Shown piece by piece: positions 25,829 to 38,724 of a DNA stretch of 64,000 nt; position 1 is the stretch's first letter, and every line of letters starts with the position of its first letter. This DNA is from an uncultured Clostridia bacterium (GTDB taxonomy: Bacteria > Bacillota > Clostridia > Christensenellales > Aristaeellaceae): contig CAMHSI010000002.1 of NCBI GenBank assembly GCA_946187775.1, forward strand, positions 1 to 64,000, given 5' to 3'. Under the pieces are notes generated by a model. It saw only the letters and a program-made list of their open reading frames with translations. It ran no database searches and had not been told where the DNA came from. Made by a program: the position numbers and the translations under genes.

Positions 25829-28348
25829 TCAGATTTCAGGGGTTTCCGGGGCCGTTTCCGTCTCTCCCGCGTCCGGGATTCCTCCGGATTCTTCCTCCCG
25901 GAGTTCCTCCTCCGGTTCCTCTTCTTCTTTTTCCGCACGGCACACGCCGACTACGGAACTTCCCTCCGCCAGCCGCATGATCCGCACGCCCTGGGTGGAC
26001 CGTCCGCACACGCGCACGTCCGCCGCCCGGGTCCGGATAATGGTGCCGTCATCGGTAATCAGCAGGATATCCTCGTCTTCGTGCACGAAGAGCAGCGCCA
26101 CCAGGTCGCCGGTCTTCTCCGTCAGCTGCATGGCCTTGACGCCCATGCCGCCGCGGCCCTGCTCCCGGTATTCCTCCGGATCGGTCCGCTTGCCGTAGCC
26201 CAGCTCCGTGATGGCCAGCACCGTGGTATCCGGCTCCACCGCGGCGATATCGATCACCTCGTCGCCGGGTGCGATGCGCATGGAGCGTACGCCGATGGAA
26301 TTCCGTCCCACAGCCCGCACGTGCTGTTCGTTGAAGCGGATGCACTTGCCCTTCCGGGTGGAAAGCAGCATCTCGTCGCTGCCGGTGCTCAGCCGCACGC
26401 CGATCAGCTCGTCGCCCTCCCGCAGCGCGATGGCAATCAGGCCGTTCTTCCGCAGGTTCCTGAATTCATTCAGCTCCGTTTTCTTGATCATGCCGTTCCG
26501 GGTAGCCATCACCAGGTTGTATTCCTGCTCCGTCTCCCTGGGCATGGGCAGCATGGTGGATACTTTCTCACCGCTTGCGATCTGCAGCAGGTTGATGATG
26601 GCCGTGCCCCTGGCCTGCCGGCCCGCTTCCGGAATCTGGTAGCATTTGAGGCTGTACACCCGTCCGGTGTTGGTAAAGAACATAATCTCCTGGTGGGTGC
26701 TGGTCACGAACATCTGCGTGGTGTAGTCCGTCTCCTTGACATTCATGCCGGATACGCCGCGTCCGCCGCGGTGCTGTGCCCGGTACGCGGAGGAGGTGAC
26801 CCGCTTCACATACCCTTCGTGGGTCATGGTCACCACCATGTTCTCTTCCTGGATCAGGTCCTCGATGTCGATATCGTCCTCGGCGATGGTCAGCTCGCTT
26901 CTCCGCTCGTCGCCGAACTTGTCCCGGATCTCGCTGATCTCGGTCTTGATCACGTCCATCAGCAGGTGCTCGTCTCCCAGGATGGCCGTCAGCCGGGCGA
27001 TGGTTTTCTCCAGCTCCTCATATTCCTCCATCAGGCGCTCCCGCTCCAGGCCGGTCAGGCGGGCCAGACGCATGTCCAGGATGGCCTGGGCTTGTCTGTC
27101 CGTGAACTCAAAGCGCTCCATCAGGGCTTCCTTGGCGGCGTTTGTATCCTTGCTCGCCCGGATAATGGCCACGATCTCGTCGATATGTTCCAGCGCCTTC
27201 AGCAGGCCTTCCAAAATATGGGCCCTGTTCTGGGCCTTGTTCAGCTCGAATTTTGTCCGCCGGGTGACCACGTCCTTCTGGTGTTCCAGGTAGTAGTAGA
27301 TCATTTCCCGCAGGTTCAGCACCCGGGGCTTCCCGTTCACCAGCGCCAGCATGTTGGCGCCGAAGTTTTCCTGGAGGCTGGTGTGCTTGAAGAGCATGTT
27401 CAGCACAACCTGGGGCTGCACGTCCTTCTTCAGCTCAATCACGATGCGCATGCCCTGGCGGTCATTCGACTCGTCCCGGATGTCGCTGATGCCTTCGATT
27501 TTCTTTTCGTGCACCAGGTCCGCGATCTTCTTGACCAGCACCGATTTGTTGACCTGGTAGGGGATTTCCGTCACCACGATCCTGCTGCGGCCGGATCCCA
27601 TTTCCTCAACGTTGGTCCGGGCCCGCACGGTGATCCTTCCGTGGCCCGTGCAGTAAGCCTCCCGGATGCCGCTGCGGCCCATGATCAGGCCGCCGGTGGG
27701 GAAATCCGGCCCCTTGATATGCTGCATCAGGTCGTCCACCGTGCATTCCGGATTGTCGATCATGCAGATGACGCCGTTGATCACTTCCGTCAGGTTGTGG
27801 GGCGGAATGTTGGTGGCCATGCCTACGGCGATTCCGTTGGAGCCGTTCACCAGCAGGTTCGGGAACCGGGCCGGCAGCACCGAGGGCTGCTGCAGCGTTT
27901 CGTCGAAGTTGGGATAGAAGTCCACCGTGTCCTTGTCGATGCCGTCCAGCAGGTACATGGTCAGCTTCTGCAGCCGGGCTTCCGTATAACGCATGGCGGC
28001 CGCGCCGTCCCCGTCCACGGAGCCGAAGTTTCCCTGTCCCTCAATCAGCGGATACCGGATGTTGAAGGGCTGGGCCAGGCGCACCATGGCGTCGTATACG
28101 GAAGAATCCCCGTGGGGATGGAATTTACCGAGAACGTCGCCCACCACGCGGGCGCTCTTGCGGGTCGGCTTGTCCGGCGTCATCCCCAGCTCCTCGGACA
28201 TGTCGTAAAGGATCCGCCGGTGAACCGGCTTCAGTCCGTCCCGCACGTCCGGCAGCGCGCGGTCCACAATGACTGCCATGGCATAGGCAATGAAGCTTTT
28301 CTTCATTTCCTGTTCCAGATTTACCGGAATCAGTTTATCCTGAATCAT
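25829..28348 (-). CDS. gyrA: DNA gyrase subunit A
   Basis: [32 protein letters not shown], catalytic Tyr region [11 protein letters not shown], GyrA C-terminal [12 protein letters not shown]. Confidence 0.97.
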   Translation of the reverse strand: MIQDKLIPVNLEQEMKKSFIAYAMAVIVDRALPDVRDGLKPVHRRILYDMSEELGMTPDKPTRKSARVVGDVLGKFHPHGDSSVYDAMVRLAQPFNIRYPLIEGQGNFGSVDGDGAAAMRYTEARLQKLTMYLLDGIDKDTVDFYPNFDETLQQPSVLPARFPNLLVNGSNGIAVGMATNIPPHNLTEVINGVICMIDNPECTVDDLMQHIKGPDFPTGGLIMGRSGIREAYCTGHGRITVRARTNVEEMGSGRSRIVVTEIPYQVNKSVLVKKIADLVHEKKIEGISDIRDESNDRQGMRIVIELKKDVQPQVVLNMLFKHTSLQENFGANMLALVNGKPRVLNLREMIYYYLEHQKDVVTRRTKFELNKAQNRAHILEGLLKALEHIDEIVAIIRASKDTNAAKEALMERFEFTDRQAQAILDMRLARLTGLERERLMEEYEELEKTIARLTAILGDEHLLMDVIKTEISEIRDKFGDERRSELTIAEDDIDIEDLIQEENMVVTMTHEGYVKRVTSSAYRAQHRGGRGVSGMNVKETDYTTQMFVTSTHQEIMFFTNTGRVYSLKCYQIPEAGRQARGTAIINLLQIASGEKVSTMLPMPRETEQEYNLVMATRNGMIKKTELNEFRNLRKNGLIAIALREGDELIGVRLSTGSDEMLLSTRKGKCIRFNEQHVRAVGRNSIGVRSMRIAPGDEVIDIAAVEPDTTVLAITELGYGKRTDPEEYREQGRGGMGVKAMQLTEKTGDLVALLFVHEDEDILLITDDGTIIRTRAADVRVCGRSTQGVRIMRLAEGSSVVGVCRAEKEEEEPEEELREEESGGIPDAGETETAPETPEI

Positions 28349-28379
28349 CTTTCTTCTCCTGCGTTCTTAATCGTTCCGC

Positions 28380-30398
<2,019 letters not shown>

Positions 30399-30576
30399 TC
30401 AGGGCGGTTCCGGGCCGTTTCTGAAATCCCCGGATCCGTTGAAAAACATAGCATTCACAGCCTTTCTATTATACCACTTTCATGGCCGGAACGGAAGGGT
30501 TTTCTGAATTTTTCTTTCCTATTTATACGTAAATCAGAAGGGGTCCGTACATTTCGGTTCAGCCGCGGGATCCCGG

Positions 30577-31635
30577 TCAGGCCAGGGTCTCCCCGTCAAT
30601 CCGGATCCTCGCCGCGATCATTTTTGCCAGGAAATACAGCAGGGCGCATTCCGCTTCCTGCCAGATCCGCCGGTTTCTGGGCTCCGCGCAGATCAGGTAT
30701 CCGTCCGTCTCCCCGTCCATGCTGACCCGGACCACGCACAGGGTTTCAATCTCCCGCTCCGCCAGTGCCGCGTAAAAAGCCGGGCTTCTTTCCTTCACCT
30801 TCTCCAGGCTGTTGTCGGAAAACATGTCCTCATTGCGGATCAGCTCATCCAGGTCCTGAACCGGTACCGCAACCCCGCTGTTTCGTACCGCCCTCATCAC
30901 CCTGTCGCGTCCCGTGTAATAGAGTTCGGAAATCTGCAGCTCCTCCATCAGAAGCGGCATCACGCTGTGAAGCCGGTTCCGGAGGCCGGGAACCATCTCA
31001 AAGGCCCGGATCACCCGGCTGTAGGTGGTATACATCCCCTTCCGGGCAATCTGGCGGATCACGATATCCCGGTGTTTTTCCTTCACATAGATGATATAGC
31101 AGTTCCGTCCCTTGGTCTTTCCGCGGTACAGGGTCTTGTCGATCATTTCAAACAGCTCGTCGTAATTCCGGGTGTCCGCCGGGTAAATGGCGCATCCCAC
31201 CGTGGCGGTCACAAAGGGACTGCAGTCCCCGGCCGCCACGTTCCTGCGCAGCACGCTTCCGTCATACAGGGAGGTGAAGAATGCTTTTACATCGTCATAG
31301 TTCGTGTCCCGCAGGTTTACCATCAGGAACTCATCCCCGCCGAAGCGGCCCACAACCCCGAATTCCCGCACCCTCTCCGCCAGGCTCCGAGCCACGTCCG
31401 CCAGCACCGCGTCCCCGATATGGTGTCCGTAGGTGTCGTTGACAAACTTGAAGTTGTCCAGGTCCACCATCGCGAAGGAAAAAGGAATTTCATGCGCGAT
31501 CAGCCACTGGGCAAACCACAGGATATGGCCGCGGGAAACCAGCCCGGTCAGCTGGTCCAGGATGCCGTACATTCCTTCTTCTTCTATTTTTTCAGCGAAA
31601 TATGGATATTTCCTGAGCTGTTCTTCCGTATACAT
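30577..31635 (-). CDS. GGDEF domain diguanylate cyclase with C-terminal GAF-like region
   Basis: GRFGGDEFLMVNL near residues 100-115; ~170 aa C-terminal region (VRVSMDGETDGYLICAEPRNRRIWQEAECALLYFLAKMIAARI). Confidence 0.85.
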   Translation of the reverse strand: MYTEEQLRKYPYFAEKIEEEGMYGILDQLTGLVSRGHILWFAQWLIAHEIPFSFAMVDLDNFKFVNDTYGHHIGDAVLADVARSLAERVREFGVVGRFGGDEFLMVNLRDTNYDDVKAFFTSLYDGSVLRRNVAAGDCSPFVTATVGCAIYPADTRNYDELFEMIDKTLYRGKTKGRNCYIIYVKEKHRDIVIRQIARKGMYTTYSRVIRAFEMVPGLRNRLHSVMPLLMEELQISELYYTGRDRVMRAVRNSGVAVPVQDLDELIRNEDMFSDNSLEKVKERSPAFYAALAEREIETLCVVRVSMDGETDGYLICAEPRNRRIWQEAECALLYFLAKMIAARIRIDGETLA

Positions 31636-31680
31636 GGTTCATCCCTCTCCGTAAAAGGCTCTCCGGCGGGACGTTCCGGA

Positions 31681-32661
31681 TCAGTCCTGTCCCGGCCGCC
31701 ATCCGTCCCCGCCGCCGAGCACCGCTTCCGGGGTGATCCCTTCGGCTTCGGCATCCGTCAGGCGCTTCTGGGACGGATGCCGCGTTCCCTGGTCCGCCCG
31801 CTCCCCGGAGGTTTTCCATTCGCCGCAGCGGTCCGTCACAACCCGTTCTTCGTCCCAGTCGGCAAAGCCCTCCGGAGCCACATGCCCGTCCATCCGGCAT
31901 TCCAGGAACAGGGTGGCGGCGTGCTTCCGCCAGGGCCTTCCCAGGTATCCTGCCCCGGGCGCGCAATCCCCCGTCAGGCTGCACCTGTGGAACACGAATC
32001 CGAAGGGAAGGCTTTCATTCGTGTTGGCGGCGGTATACCACCCGCCCCGCTCGTTCATGAAAAGTGTGCATCCTTCAAACCAGCACCGGTAGGGTCCGAA
32101 GATGAAGTCCACATCCCCCCGGATCAGGCAGTTCTCGAAATACTGCCGGCTGTGGGTTGCCGGGCCGTCCTCCACCCGGAGATAAGCCTCCGCGCATCCG
32201 GTCCGCTCACCGATATCCTCCTTCACGTTGGGCAGCCGCACCGGGCCGCAGAACAGCGTATCCTGGTTCGCGACCAGGCTGCAGTTCCGCCAGGTTCCCC
32301 GGTCTCCCGCCGCGTAAACGGCCACCGCCTGGCCCACCTTCCGCCCGTCCCCCGCGTCGTTGCGGATCGTCATGTTCTCCACCGTCACATCCCTGCCGGT
32401 CACCATCAGCGTGGAGGACAGGAAGGTGCCCTTCTCCGTTCCGTCCGGATACAGGTCCTTGGCGCATCCGTTCCAGGCCAGCACCGTGTTTTCCCGGTCC
32501 TCGCCGATAAGGCGCACGCTGCTGCGGTGGATCACCGTTTTTTCCCGGTATTCCCCCCGCCGCACAAAGATTTCCCTGTCCCCGCCGTTTTCCGGCAGGG
32601 AATCAACCGCTTCCTGAATGCTTTGGAAGTCCCCGCTTCCGTCCCTGGCAACAACAATCAT
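31681..32661 (-). CDS. Pectinesterase (CE8), no signal peptide
   Basis: VARDGSGDFQSIQEAVDSLP; NQDTLFC; GDVDFIFGPYRCWFEGC; YLGRPWRKHAATLFLEC. Confidence 0.9.
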   Translation of the reverse strand: MIVVARDGSGDFQSIQEAVDSLPENGGDREIFVRRGEYREKTVIHRSSVRLIGEDRENTVLAWNGCAKDLYPDGTEKGTFLSSTLMVTGRDVTVENMTIRNDAGDGRKVGQAVAVYAAGDRGTWRNCSLVANQDTLFCGPVRLPNVKEDIGERTGCAEAYLRVEDGPATHSRQYFENCLIRGDVDFIFGPYRCWFEGCTLFMNERGGWYTAANTNESLPFGFVFHRCSLTGDCAPGAGYLGRPWRKHAATLFLECRMDGHVAPEGFADWDEERVVTDRCGEWKTSGERADQGTRHPSQKRLTDAEAEGITPEAVLGGGDGWRPGQD

Positions 32662-32838
32662 TTTTCCTTCTCCGTCTTCTGTTTTTTTCTGTCCGCTATT
32701 TTACAGAACTCTCTGCCCGCCGTCAATGTCCCCTGTTTTGTTTGGCATATGCATTTCCTCCGGAATCCGTGGATTTCAGGGAAAAGTTCTGCTATAATCT
32801 CCTCACCGCAATATATGATCAACTGGAGGAAACTTTCT

Positions 32839-34218
32839 ATGCATAACGCAAAGGAACTGACCGTTGCCTACATCGGGGGCGGCTCCCGGGGATGGGCCTG
32901 GGGCTTTATGACGGACCTGGCCATGGATCCGGACCTGTGCGGCCTTGTCCGCCTGTACGATATCGACCGGGACGCCGCGGAGCGTAACCGGATCATCGGG
33001 GAAAAGATCAGCGCCCGTCCGGAAGCTGTTTCCCGCTGGCGCTACGAAGTCAGCAATTCCCTGGAGGAGGCCCTCACCGGGGCGGATTTCGTGGTCATCT
33101 CCATCCTTCCCGCCACCTTTGAGGAAATGCGCAGCGATGTCCACCTGCCGGAGCGGGTCGGCGTCTTCCAGCCCGTGGGAGATACCGTAGGCGCCGGCGG
33201 CTTCATGCGGGCCATGCGCACGATTCCCATGTATGTCACCATCGCCGAAGCCATCCGGGATTACTCTCCGGATGCCTGGGTCATCAACTACACCAATCCC
33301 ATGTCCCTGTGCGTCCGCACCCTGTACAAGGTCTTCCCCGGCATTCATGCCTTCGGCTGCTGCCACGAGGTTTTCGGAACCCAGAAGCTGCTGTGCAGCA
33401 TGCTGGAAACCGAGGAGGGCGTTCCCGGCGTCCGCCGGCAGGACCTGCGCACCACCGTCACCGGCATCAACCACTTCACCTGGATCACCGAGGCTTCCTG
33501 GGGGGATGTGGACCTGATGCCCCTCTACGCCCGTTTTGCCGATAAATACGCGGAAAGCGGCTATGAGCAGGGTCAGGATAACAACTGGATGAATTCCCAT
33601 TTCGGCTGCGCCCACCGGGTAAAATTCGACCTTTTCCGCCGTTACGGCGCCATCGCCGCCGCCGGGGATCGGCACCTGGCCGAGTTTGTCGCCCCCTGGT
33701 ACACGAAGGATCCCGAAACCGTACACTCCTGGAAGTTCAGCCTGACCCCCGTTTCCTGGCGGATGGAGGACCTGAAGAACCGGCTTGCCCGGTCCGAACG
33801 GCTGGTCTCCGGCGCGGAGGAGCCCTCCCTGGCCGGTTCCGGCGAAGAGGGTCACCTGCTGCTCAAAGCCCTGCTGGGCCTGGGCGACCTGGTTTCCAAC
33901 GTCAATATTCCCAACCGGGGGCAGATTCCGGATCTTCCCATGGACGCGGTGGTGGAGACCAACGCCCTGTTCACCCGCGGCCGCATCGAGCCCTTGTTTG
34001 CCGGGGCCATGCCCTCCTCCGTCCGTCCCCTGGTTGCCCGCCATGTCCTGAACCAGGAAAACACCCTGACTGCCGCCCTTGAATGCGACAGAAAGCTGGG
34101 GTTCACCACTTTCATGAATGATCCCCAGCTGGCAGCCGTATCCCCGGCCGAAGGTGAAAAACTGTTCTGTGATATGCTGGAGAACCAGCGGTCTTATCTC
34201 CCGGCGGGATGGTTCTGA
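32839..34218 (+). CDS. GH4 family glycosidase (alpha-galacturonidase/LplD-like)
   Basis: AYIGGGSRGWAWGFMTDLA NAD-binding start; FGCCHEVFGTQ; GINHFTW. Start at 32839 after GGAGGAAACTTTCT. Confidence 0.85.
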   Translation: MHNAKELTVAYIGGGSRGWAWGFMTDLAMDPDLCGLVRLYDIDRDAAERNRIIGEKISARPEAVSRWRYEVSNSLEEALTGADFVVISILPATFEEMRSDVHLPERVGVFQPVGDTVGAGGFMRAMRTIPMYVTIAEAIRDYSPDAWVINYTNPMSLCVRTLYKVFPGIHAFGCCHEVFGTQKLLCSMLETEEGVPGVRRQDLRTTVTGINHFTWITEASWGDVDLMPLYARFADKYAESGYEQGQDNNWMNSHFGCAHRVKFDLFRRYGAIAAAGDRHLAEFVAPWYTKDPETVHSWKFSLTPVSWRMEDLKNRLARSERLVSGAEEPSLAGSGEEGHLLLKALLGLGDLVSNVNIPNRGQIPDLPMDAVVETNALFTRGRIEPLFAGAMPSSVRPLVARHVLNQENTLTAALECDRKLGFTTFMNDPQLAAVSPAEGEKLFCDMLENQRSYLPAGWF

Positions 34219-35289
34219 TTACAGAACCATCTCCGTCTCCCCGTCAAAGAGGTAAATGCTTTCCTTCGGGATGTAGAAGGTCATGGGGCCGTCGCTGTCC
34301 GGCGTGTCATGGCTGTCCACCTTCAGGATGGCCCGCTGCTCCCCGCAGGTAATATACACGTTCGTATTGTCGCCCAGCATTTCTGTGAGTTCCACCTCGC
34401 AGTCAATGCGGGCGGCATTTTCCTGTTCATGGAGCACGATGGATTCCGGCCGGAAACCGAAGACGATTTCCTTGCCCTCGCAGGCGGCAGCGTCCTCCCG
34501 CAGGGCCTTCAGGTCCACCTTCTGGTTTCCGAAGGTGATGCAGCCGTTCTCCACCCTGCTGCGCACAAAGTTCATGGGCGGCTCGCCGATGAACCCGGCC
34601 ACGAACACGTTCGCCGGCTTGAAGTACAGCTCATAGGGAGTACCCACCTGCTGGATGTATCCGTCCTTCATGACCACAATCCGGTCCGCCAGGGTCATGG
34701 CTTCCGTCTGGTCATGGGTCACGTAGATGGTGGTGGATCCCGTCTCCCGGTGGATCTGGGCGATTTCGCTGCGCATGGTCACGCGCTGCTTGGCGTCCAG
34801 GTTGCTCAGCGGTTCGTCCATCAGGAAGATGCCCACCTTGCGGATCAGGGCACGGCCGATGGCCACGCGCTGCCGCTGGCCGCCGGAGAGGGCCCGGGGC
34901 AGCCGGTCCAGGTACTCCGTCAGACCGAGGATCTTGGCGGTTTTCTGCACCCGCTCCTCAATCACGTCCTCGTCCACGCCCTGCAGCGTCAGGCCGAAGG
35001 CAATGTTGTCGTACACCGTCATTTGGGGATACAGGGCGTAGCTCTGGAAAACCATGGCCACTTCCCGGTCCCGGGGGCTTTTTTCGTTGGCCCGGACGCC
35101 GTTGATCAGGAATTCGCCGCTGGAGATGTTCTCCAGGCCGGCGATCATTCGCAGCGTCGTGGATTTTCCGCAGCCGGAAGGTCCGACAAAAACGATAAAT
35201 TCACCCTTCTCAATCTCAAGGTTGAAATTGTGCACCGCGTGAAATCCGTTCGGGTAAATCTTGTTGATGTTCTTCAGTTCAATGTACAT
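34219..35289 (-). CDS. Sugar ABC transporter ATP-binding protein (MsmX/UgpC type)
   Basis: GPSGCGKSTTLRMIAGLE, LSGGQRQRVAIGRAL, LMDEPLSNLDAK, C-terminal TOBE-like region. Confidence 0.93.
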   Translation of the reverse strand: MYIELKNINKIYPNGFHAVHNFNLEIEKGEFIVFVGPSGCGKSTTLRMIAGLENISSGEFLINGVRANEKSPRDREVAMVFQSYALYPQMTVYDNIAFGLTLQGVDEDVIEERVQKTAKILGLTEYLDRLPRALSGGQRQRVAIGRALIRKVGIFLMDEPLSNLDAKQRVTMRSEIAQIHRETGSTTIYVTHDQTEAMTLADRIVVMKDGYIQQVGTPYELYFKPANVFVAGFIGEPPMNFVRSRVENGCITFGNQKVDLKALREDAAACEGKEIVFGFRPESIVLHEQENAARIDCEVELTEMLGDNTNVYITCGEQRAILKVDSHDTPDSDGPMTFYIPKESIYLFDGETEMVL

Positions 35290-35309
35290 CCGTTCCTGCC
35301 TCCTTGCCG

Positions 35310-36440
35310 TTACTTATCCAGGCGTCTGATCTCGGTATAGCAGAGCACAAAGGGCGCCGCGCCTTTCGCGTCATCCGAAACCACCGGCTCCGAAATATAG
35401 TATTCATAGCTTCCGTCCCGCCGGCGGTTGTTTTCCGGCCCAAGTCCGGCCACCAGGCAGATGTTCTCCAGGCCGACCATCCCGTCCCTGATCTTCAGGA
35501 ACCGGTTCTGGATTCCCTCAAAGGTTTTCTTTCCAAGTTCCCGGAACCCTTCGTCCAGCACCCCGAGCCGGGCGCCCTTCAGCATGGCGCACGCGATCAT
35601 GGCGCTTCCGCTGGTTTCGGGATAGTTCCCTTCCCGGCCCTTCTGGTCCACAACCTGCAGGTACATTCCCGTTTCCGGATCCGCGTAATGGGAGATGGCC
35701 TCCAGCAGCTCCCGAAGGGTGTCCGCCAGCTCCGCGCGTTCCTCCATTCCCTTGGGAAGGATCTCAATCAGGTCCGTCAGCGCCAGGGAATACCAGCCGA
35801 TGGCCCGCAGCCAGAAGTTCTTGCTCAGGCCCGTCTCCGGATCCGCCCAGAAGGCCTTCCTGCTTGCGTCGTATCCGTGGTAGTACAAGCCGGTCTTCGG
35901 ATCCCGCATCCGTTTGCGGATCGTCCGCAGCTGCTGCATGATGTCCCCGATGTCTCCCTTTCCGAAGGTGTTTTCATACATCGCCAGGAAGGGCAGCGCC
36001 ATGTAGGTTCCGTCCAGCCACACCTGGTTCGGGTAAATCAGCTTGTGCCAGAAGTTCCCTTCCTCCGTACGGGGCTGTTCCTTCAGGCTCCGGTACAGGT
36101 ACTCGGCGGCCTTCCGGTACTTTTCATTCTCCGTCCGGGCATACAGGGGAAACAGGATCCGGCCTTCGTTGTAATCATCCAGGGCGTGCTTGTCCGCTTC
36201 GAAGGTGTCAACGGTTCCGTCCTCCCGGACGAAGCTGTCCCCCACCTGCTCCACAAAAGCCGCGTACCGGTCGTCCCCGGTAATCTCTGTCATGGCCAGC
36301 AGCGCCGTCAGCATGCATCCGTCAATATAGTTCCAGCTGACATCCTTGCCTTCCCTGATCTTTTCCAGGTTCCAGGCTGTCCGCCGGGGAGTGCTGCGCC
36401 GGACCAGCTCCAGAATGTACCGCTCAATCGTCTCGTGCAT
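35310..36440 (-). CDS. GH105 unsaturated rhamnogalacturonyl hydrolase (YteR/YesR-like)
   Basis: GMYLQVVDQKGREGNYPETSGSAMIACAMLKGARLG; RAIGWYSLALTDLIE; start at 36440 (MHETIERYILELV). Confidence 0.88.
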   Translation of the reverse strand: MHETIERYILELVRRSTPRRTAWNLEKIREGKDVSWNYIDGCMLTALLAMTEITGDDRYAAFVEQVGDSFVREDGTVDTFEADKHALDDYNEGRILFPLYARTENEKYRKAAEYLYRSLKEQPRTEEGNFWHKLIYPNQVWLDGTYMALPFLAMYENTFGKGDIGDIMQQLRTIRKRMRDPKTGLYYHGYDASRKAFWADPETGLSKNFWLRAIGWYSLALTDLIEILPKGMEERAELADTLRELLEAISHYADPETGMYLQVVDQKGREGNYPETSGSAMIACAMLKGARLGVLDEGFRELGKKTFEGIQNRFLKIRDGMVGLENICLVAGLGPENNRRRDGSYEYYISEPVVSDDAKGAAPFVLCYTEIRRLDK

Positions 36441-36442
36441 GC

Positions 36443-37075
36443 TTACCTCGCTTGTTTTTTCGCGTCCTCCACCATCCGACGGATCAGGCGTTTTGCTCCC
36501 AGCAGCAGCAGGTCCCAGCACACGGTGAACAGGCCGAACAGGATCGGCTCCACGCCCAGGACCACCCGCTCCGTCTCCCCGGTGGCGGCGGCAGCGACGC
36601 TGTTGATGGTGTTGTAGGTCATCACCACCAGCGCCAGCAGCACAAATCCGTACAGCACGTTCAGGGGCAGGCTTACGAAGCCTTTCTTTCCGAACATCAT
36701 CCACCGGTCGTTGGCTCCCGGGGTCTTCGCGTAGTAGCGGAAGATATTGTTCACCAGCAGGTCCGTCACGAACCCCAGGGCGAGCCCCAGGATCAGCAGC
36801 TGGTTCTCCTGGTTCTGGATCATCATGCCCAGTCCCCAGTAGAAGAAGAAGCAGACTGCTCCGGCAAACCACCATTTGATCAGGATGACCTTGACCCAGT
36901 CCTTCAGGTGGATCTGTGGGCCGGAGCGGTATTTCCGCAGTTCCTTTTCACTGACCTTCGGGCTGTTGGTCACATCCGCCGTCACCAGGTCCTCCACGGC
37001 CTTGGTGTTCAGCTGGTAGTATTCCGCCGTTGTGCGCGGCTTCTCCGGTTCAGCCCTCCGGCTTTTCCTTCCCAT
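36443..37075 (-). CDS. Uncharacterised membrane protein
   Basis: 210 aa, predicted ~4 TM segments (VILIKWWFAGAVCFFFYWGLGMMI etc.); start within 3 bp of upstream stop. Confidence 0.75.
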   Translation of the reverse strand: MGRKSRRAEPEKPRTTAEYYQLNTKAVEDLVTADVTNSPKVSEKELRKYRSGPQIHLKDWVKVILIKWWFAGAVCFFFYWGLGMMIQNQENQLLILGLALGFVTDLLVNNIFRYYAKTPGANDRWMMFGKKGFVSLPLNVLYGFVLLALVVMTYNTINSVAAAATGETERVVLGVEPILFGLFTVCWDLLLLGAKRLIRRMVEDAKKQAR

Positions 37076-37078
37076 GGA

Positions 37079-37642
37079 TCAGGCGTCCTCTCCGCTGATG
37101 TCAATTTCACCCATATCCTCGTTGCCTTCCACCGCCACGCTGGTGTTGATGCGCTTGATCAGCGGCTTGTACACCGGCAGCAGTGCCGTCAGGGCCGCGC
37201 CGATGATCAGCAGGATCTCATGCACCTTCAGCATGTTCCGGGCATTGGTGATAAAGATGTTGGCGCCATCCGCGCTGATGGGGTTGTCCGCCCGGGTGAT
37301 CGCCTCCGTAATCCGCCGGCCGTAGAAAACGTCGCAGTAGAAGATGATGGCCAGCATTACGAACAGCAGCACCAGCATGGGAATGTTTGTCTTCTTCCGG
37401 TGAGGAAAGGAGTTCAGGAAACATACCAGGCTCAGGATGCTCAGCAGCATCGTCGCGAACTCGGCAAGTCCCATACCGTTGCCGTAGATCTTTGCCGTGG
37501 TATTGGAAATCTGGGTCAGGTTCAGGCTGTAGTACACAAACGCCGCCGCCAGCACCACCAGGGCGATCATCTGGGGCTTCCGTTTCAGCGCCACCATCCA
37601 TTTCCGCAGGAACTCCGGCTTTTTCGAAGGAGCCTTTGCCAT
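37079..37642 (-). CDS. Uncharacterised membrane protein
   Basis: ~187 aa from MAKAPSKKPEFLRKW; several TM segments; tightly coupled to upstream ABC ATPase gene. Confidence 0.75.
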   Translation of the reverse strand: MAKAPSKKPEFLRKWMVALKRKPQMIALVVLAAAFVYYSLNLTQISNTTAKIYGNGMGLAEFATMLLSILSLVCFLNSFPHRKKTNIPMLVLLFVMLAIIFYCDVFYGRRITEAITRADNPISADGANIFITNARNMLKVHEILLIIGAALTALLPVYKPLIKRINTSVAVEGNEDMGEIDISGEDA

Positions 37643-37644
37643 AA

Positions 37645-38721
37645 TCACTTCTCCTCCTTCCGAATTGCGTTCGTGGTATCCTTGTCAAAGAAGTGCTTCC
37701 GGCCGAATTTCATCGCTGCGGTATCTCCGTTGTGGTATTCCTCCCAGCCGCGGAGCTTGGCCACGATGTGGCTGTTGTCGCCGATATAGCCGTGCACAAG
37801 GGTGTTCATTCCCAGGTTCTCGTTGTTGGTGACCCGGATCTGCAGGTTTCCGTCCGCGCTCACGTCCTCCGGACGGACGCCCAGGATGATTTCCTTGCCG
37901 TAATAATCCTTCAGGGTATCCTTCTCCTCATCGGAGAGCTCAACCTCAAATCCGTTGCCCTTCAGCTTTCCGTCCTCAAATCCCATACCGTTGTAGAAAT
38001 TCATGGGAGGAAGTCCGATAAAGCCCGCTACGAAGGTGTTCGCCGGCTTGTCATAAAGTTCCAGCGGCGTGCCGATCTGCTGCACATGGCCCATGGACAT
38101 ACACACGATCCGGTCCGCCAGGGTCAGCGCTTCCGTCTGGTCATGGGTAACGTAAAGCATGGTAGCCTGCAGCCGTTTGTGCAGCAGCAGGATTTCCCGC
38201 CTTGTGGCGCCGCGCAGCTTGGCGTCCAGGTTGCTCAGCGGTTCGTCAAACAGGAACACCTTCGGGTTCCGGACGATGGAGCGGCCCATGGCTACCCGCT
38301 GCCGCTGTCCGCCGGAAAGCTGTGCCGGCTTCTTGTTCAGCTGGCTGGTAAGGCCAAGGATTTCCGCCGCCGCCAGGACCTTTTTGTGAATCACATTGGG
38401 ATCCTCTTTCCGCAGCGTCAGGGAGAACGCCATGTTTTCATAAATGGTCATATGTCCGTACAGGGCGTAGTTCTGGAACACCATGGCCATATCCCGGTCC
38501 TTGGCCGGGGTCTGGGTAATGTCCCGTCCATCCAGCAGCAGGTGTCCGGCGGAGATATCCTCCAGTCCGGCTACCATCCGCAGGGTTGTACTCTTGCCGC
38601 ATCCGGAGGGGCCGACCAGGACGATCAGCTCGCCGTCCGCAACGTCCATGTTGAAGTCGTATACGGCCTGCACTTTGTTGTCATAGATCTTATCCAGATG
38701 CTGCAGTTTCAGTTCAGCCAT
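37645..38721 (-). CDS. Sugar ABC transporter ATP-binding protein (MsmX/UgpC type)
   Basis: GPSGCGKSTTLRMVAGLE, LSGGQRQRVAMGRSI, LFDEPLSNLDAK. Confidence 0.93.
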   Translation of the reverse strand: MAELKLQHLDKIYDNKVQAVYDFNMDVADGELIVLVGPSGCGKSTTLRMVAGLEDISAGHLLLDGRDITQTPAKDRDMAMVFQNYALYGHMTIYENMAFSLTLRKEDPNVIHKKVLAAAEILGLTSQLNKKPAQLSGGQRQRVAMGRSIVRNPKVFLFDEPLSNLDAKLRGATRREILLLHKRLQATMLYVTHDQTEALTLADRIVCMSMGHVQQIGTPLELYDKPANTFVAGFIGLPPMNFYNGMGFEDGKLKGNGFEVELSDEEKDTLKDYYGKEIILGVRPEDVSADGNLQIRVTNNENLGMNTLVHGYIGDNSHIVAKLRGWEEYHNGDTAAMKFGRKHFFDKDTTNAIRKEEK

Positions 38722-38724
38722 GGA

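Noticed and set aside
34219-38721. Recent duplication of the two MsmX-type ATPase genes
   Set aside because: The two proteins are clearly homologous but diverge along their whole length; similarity is that expected for the family, with no DNA-level repeat noticed.
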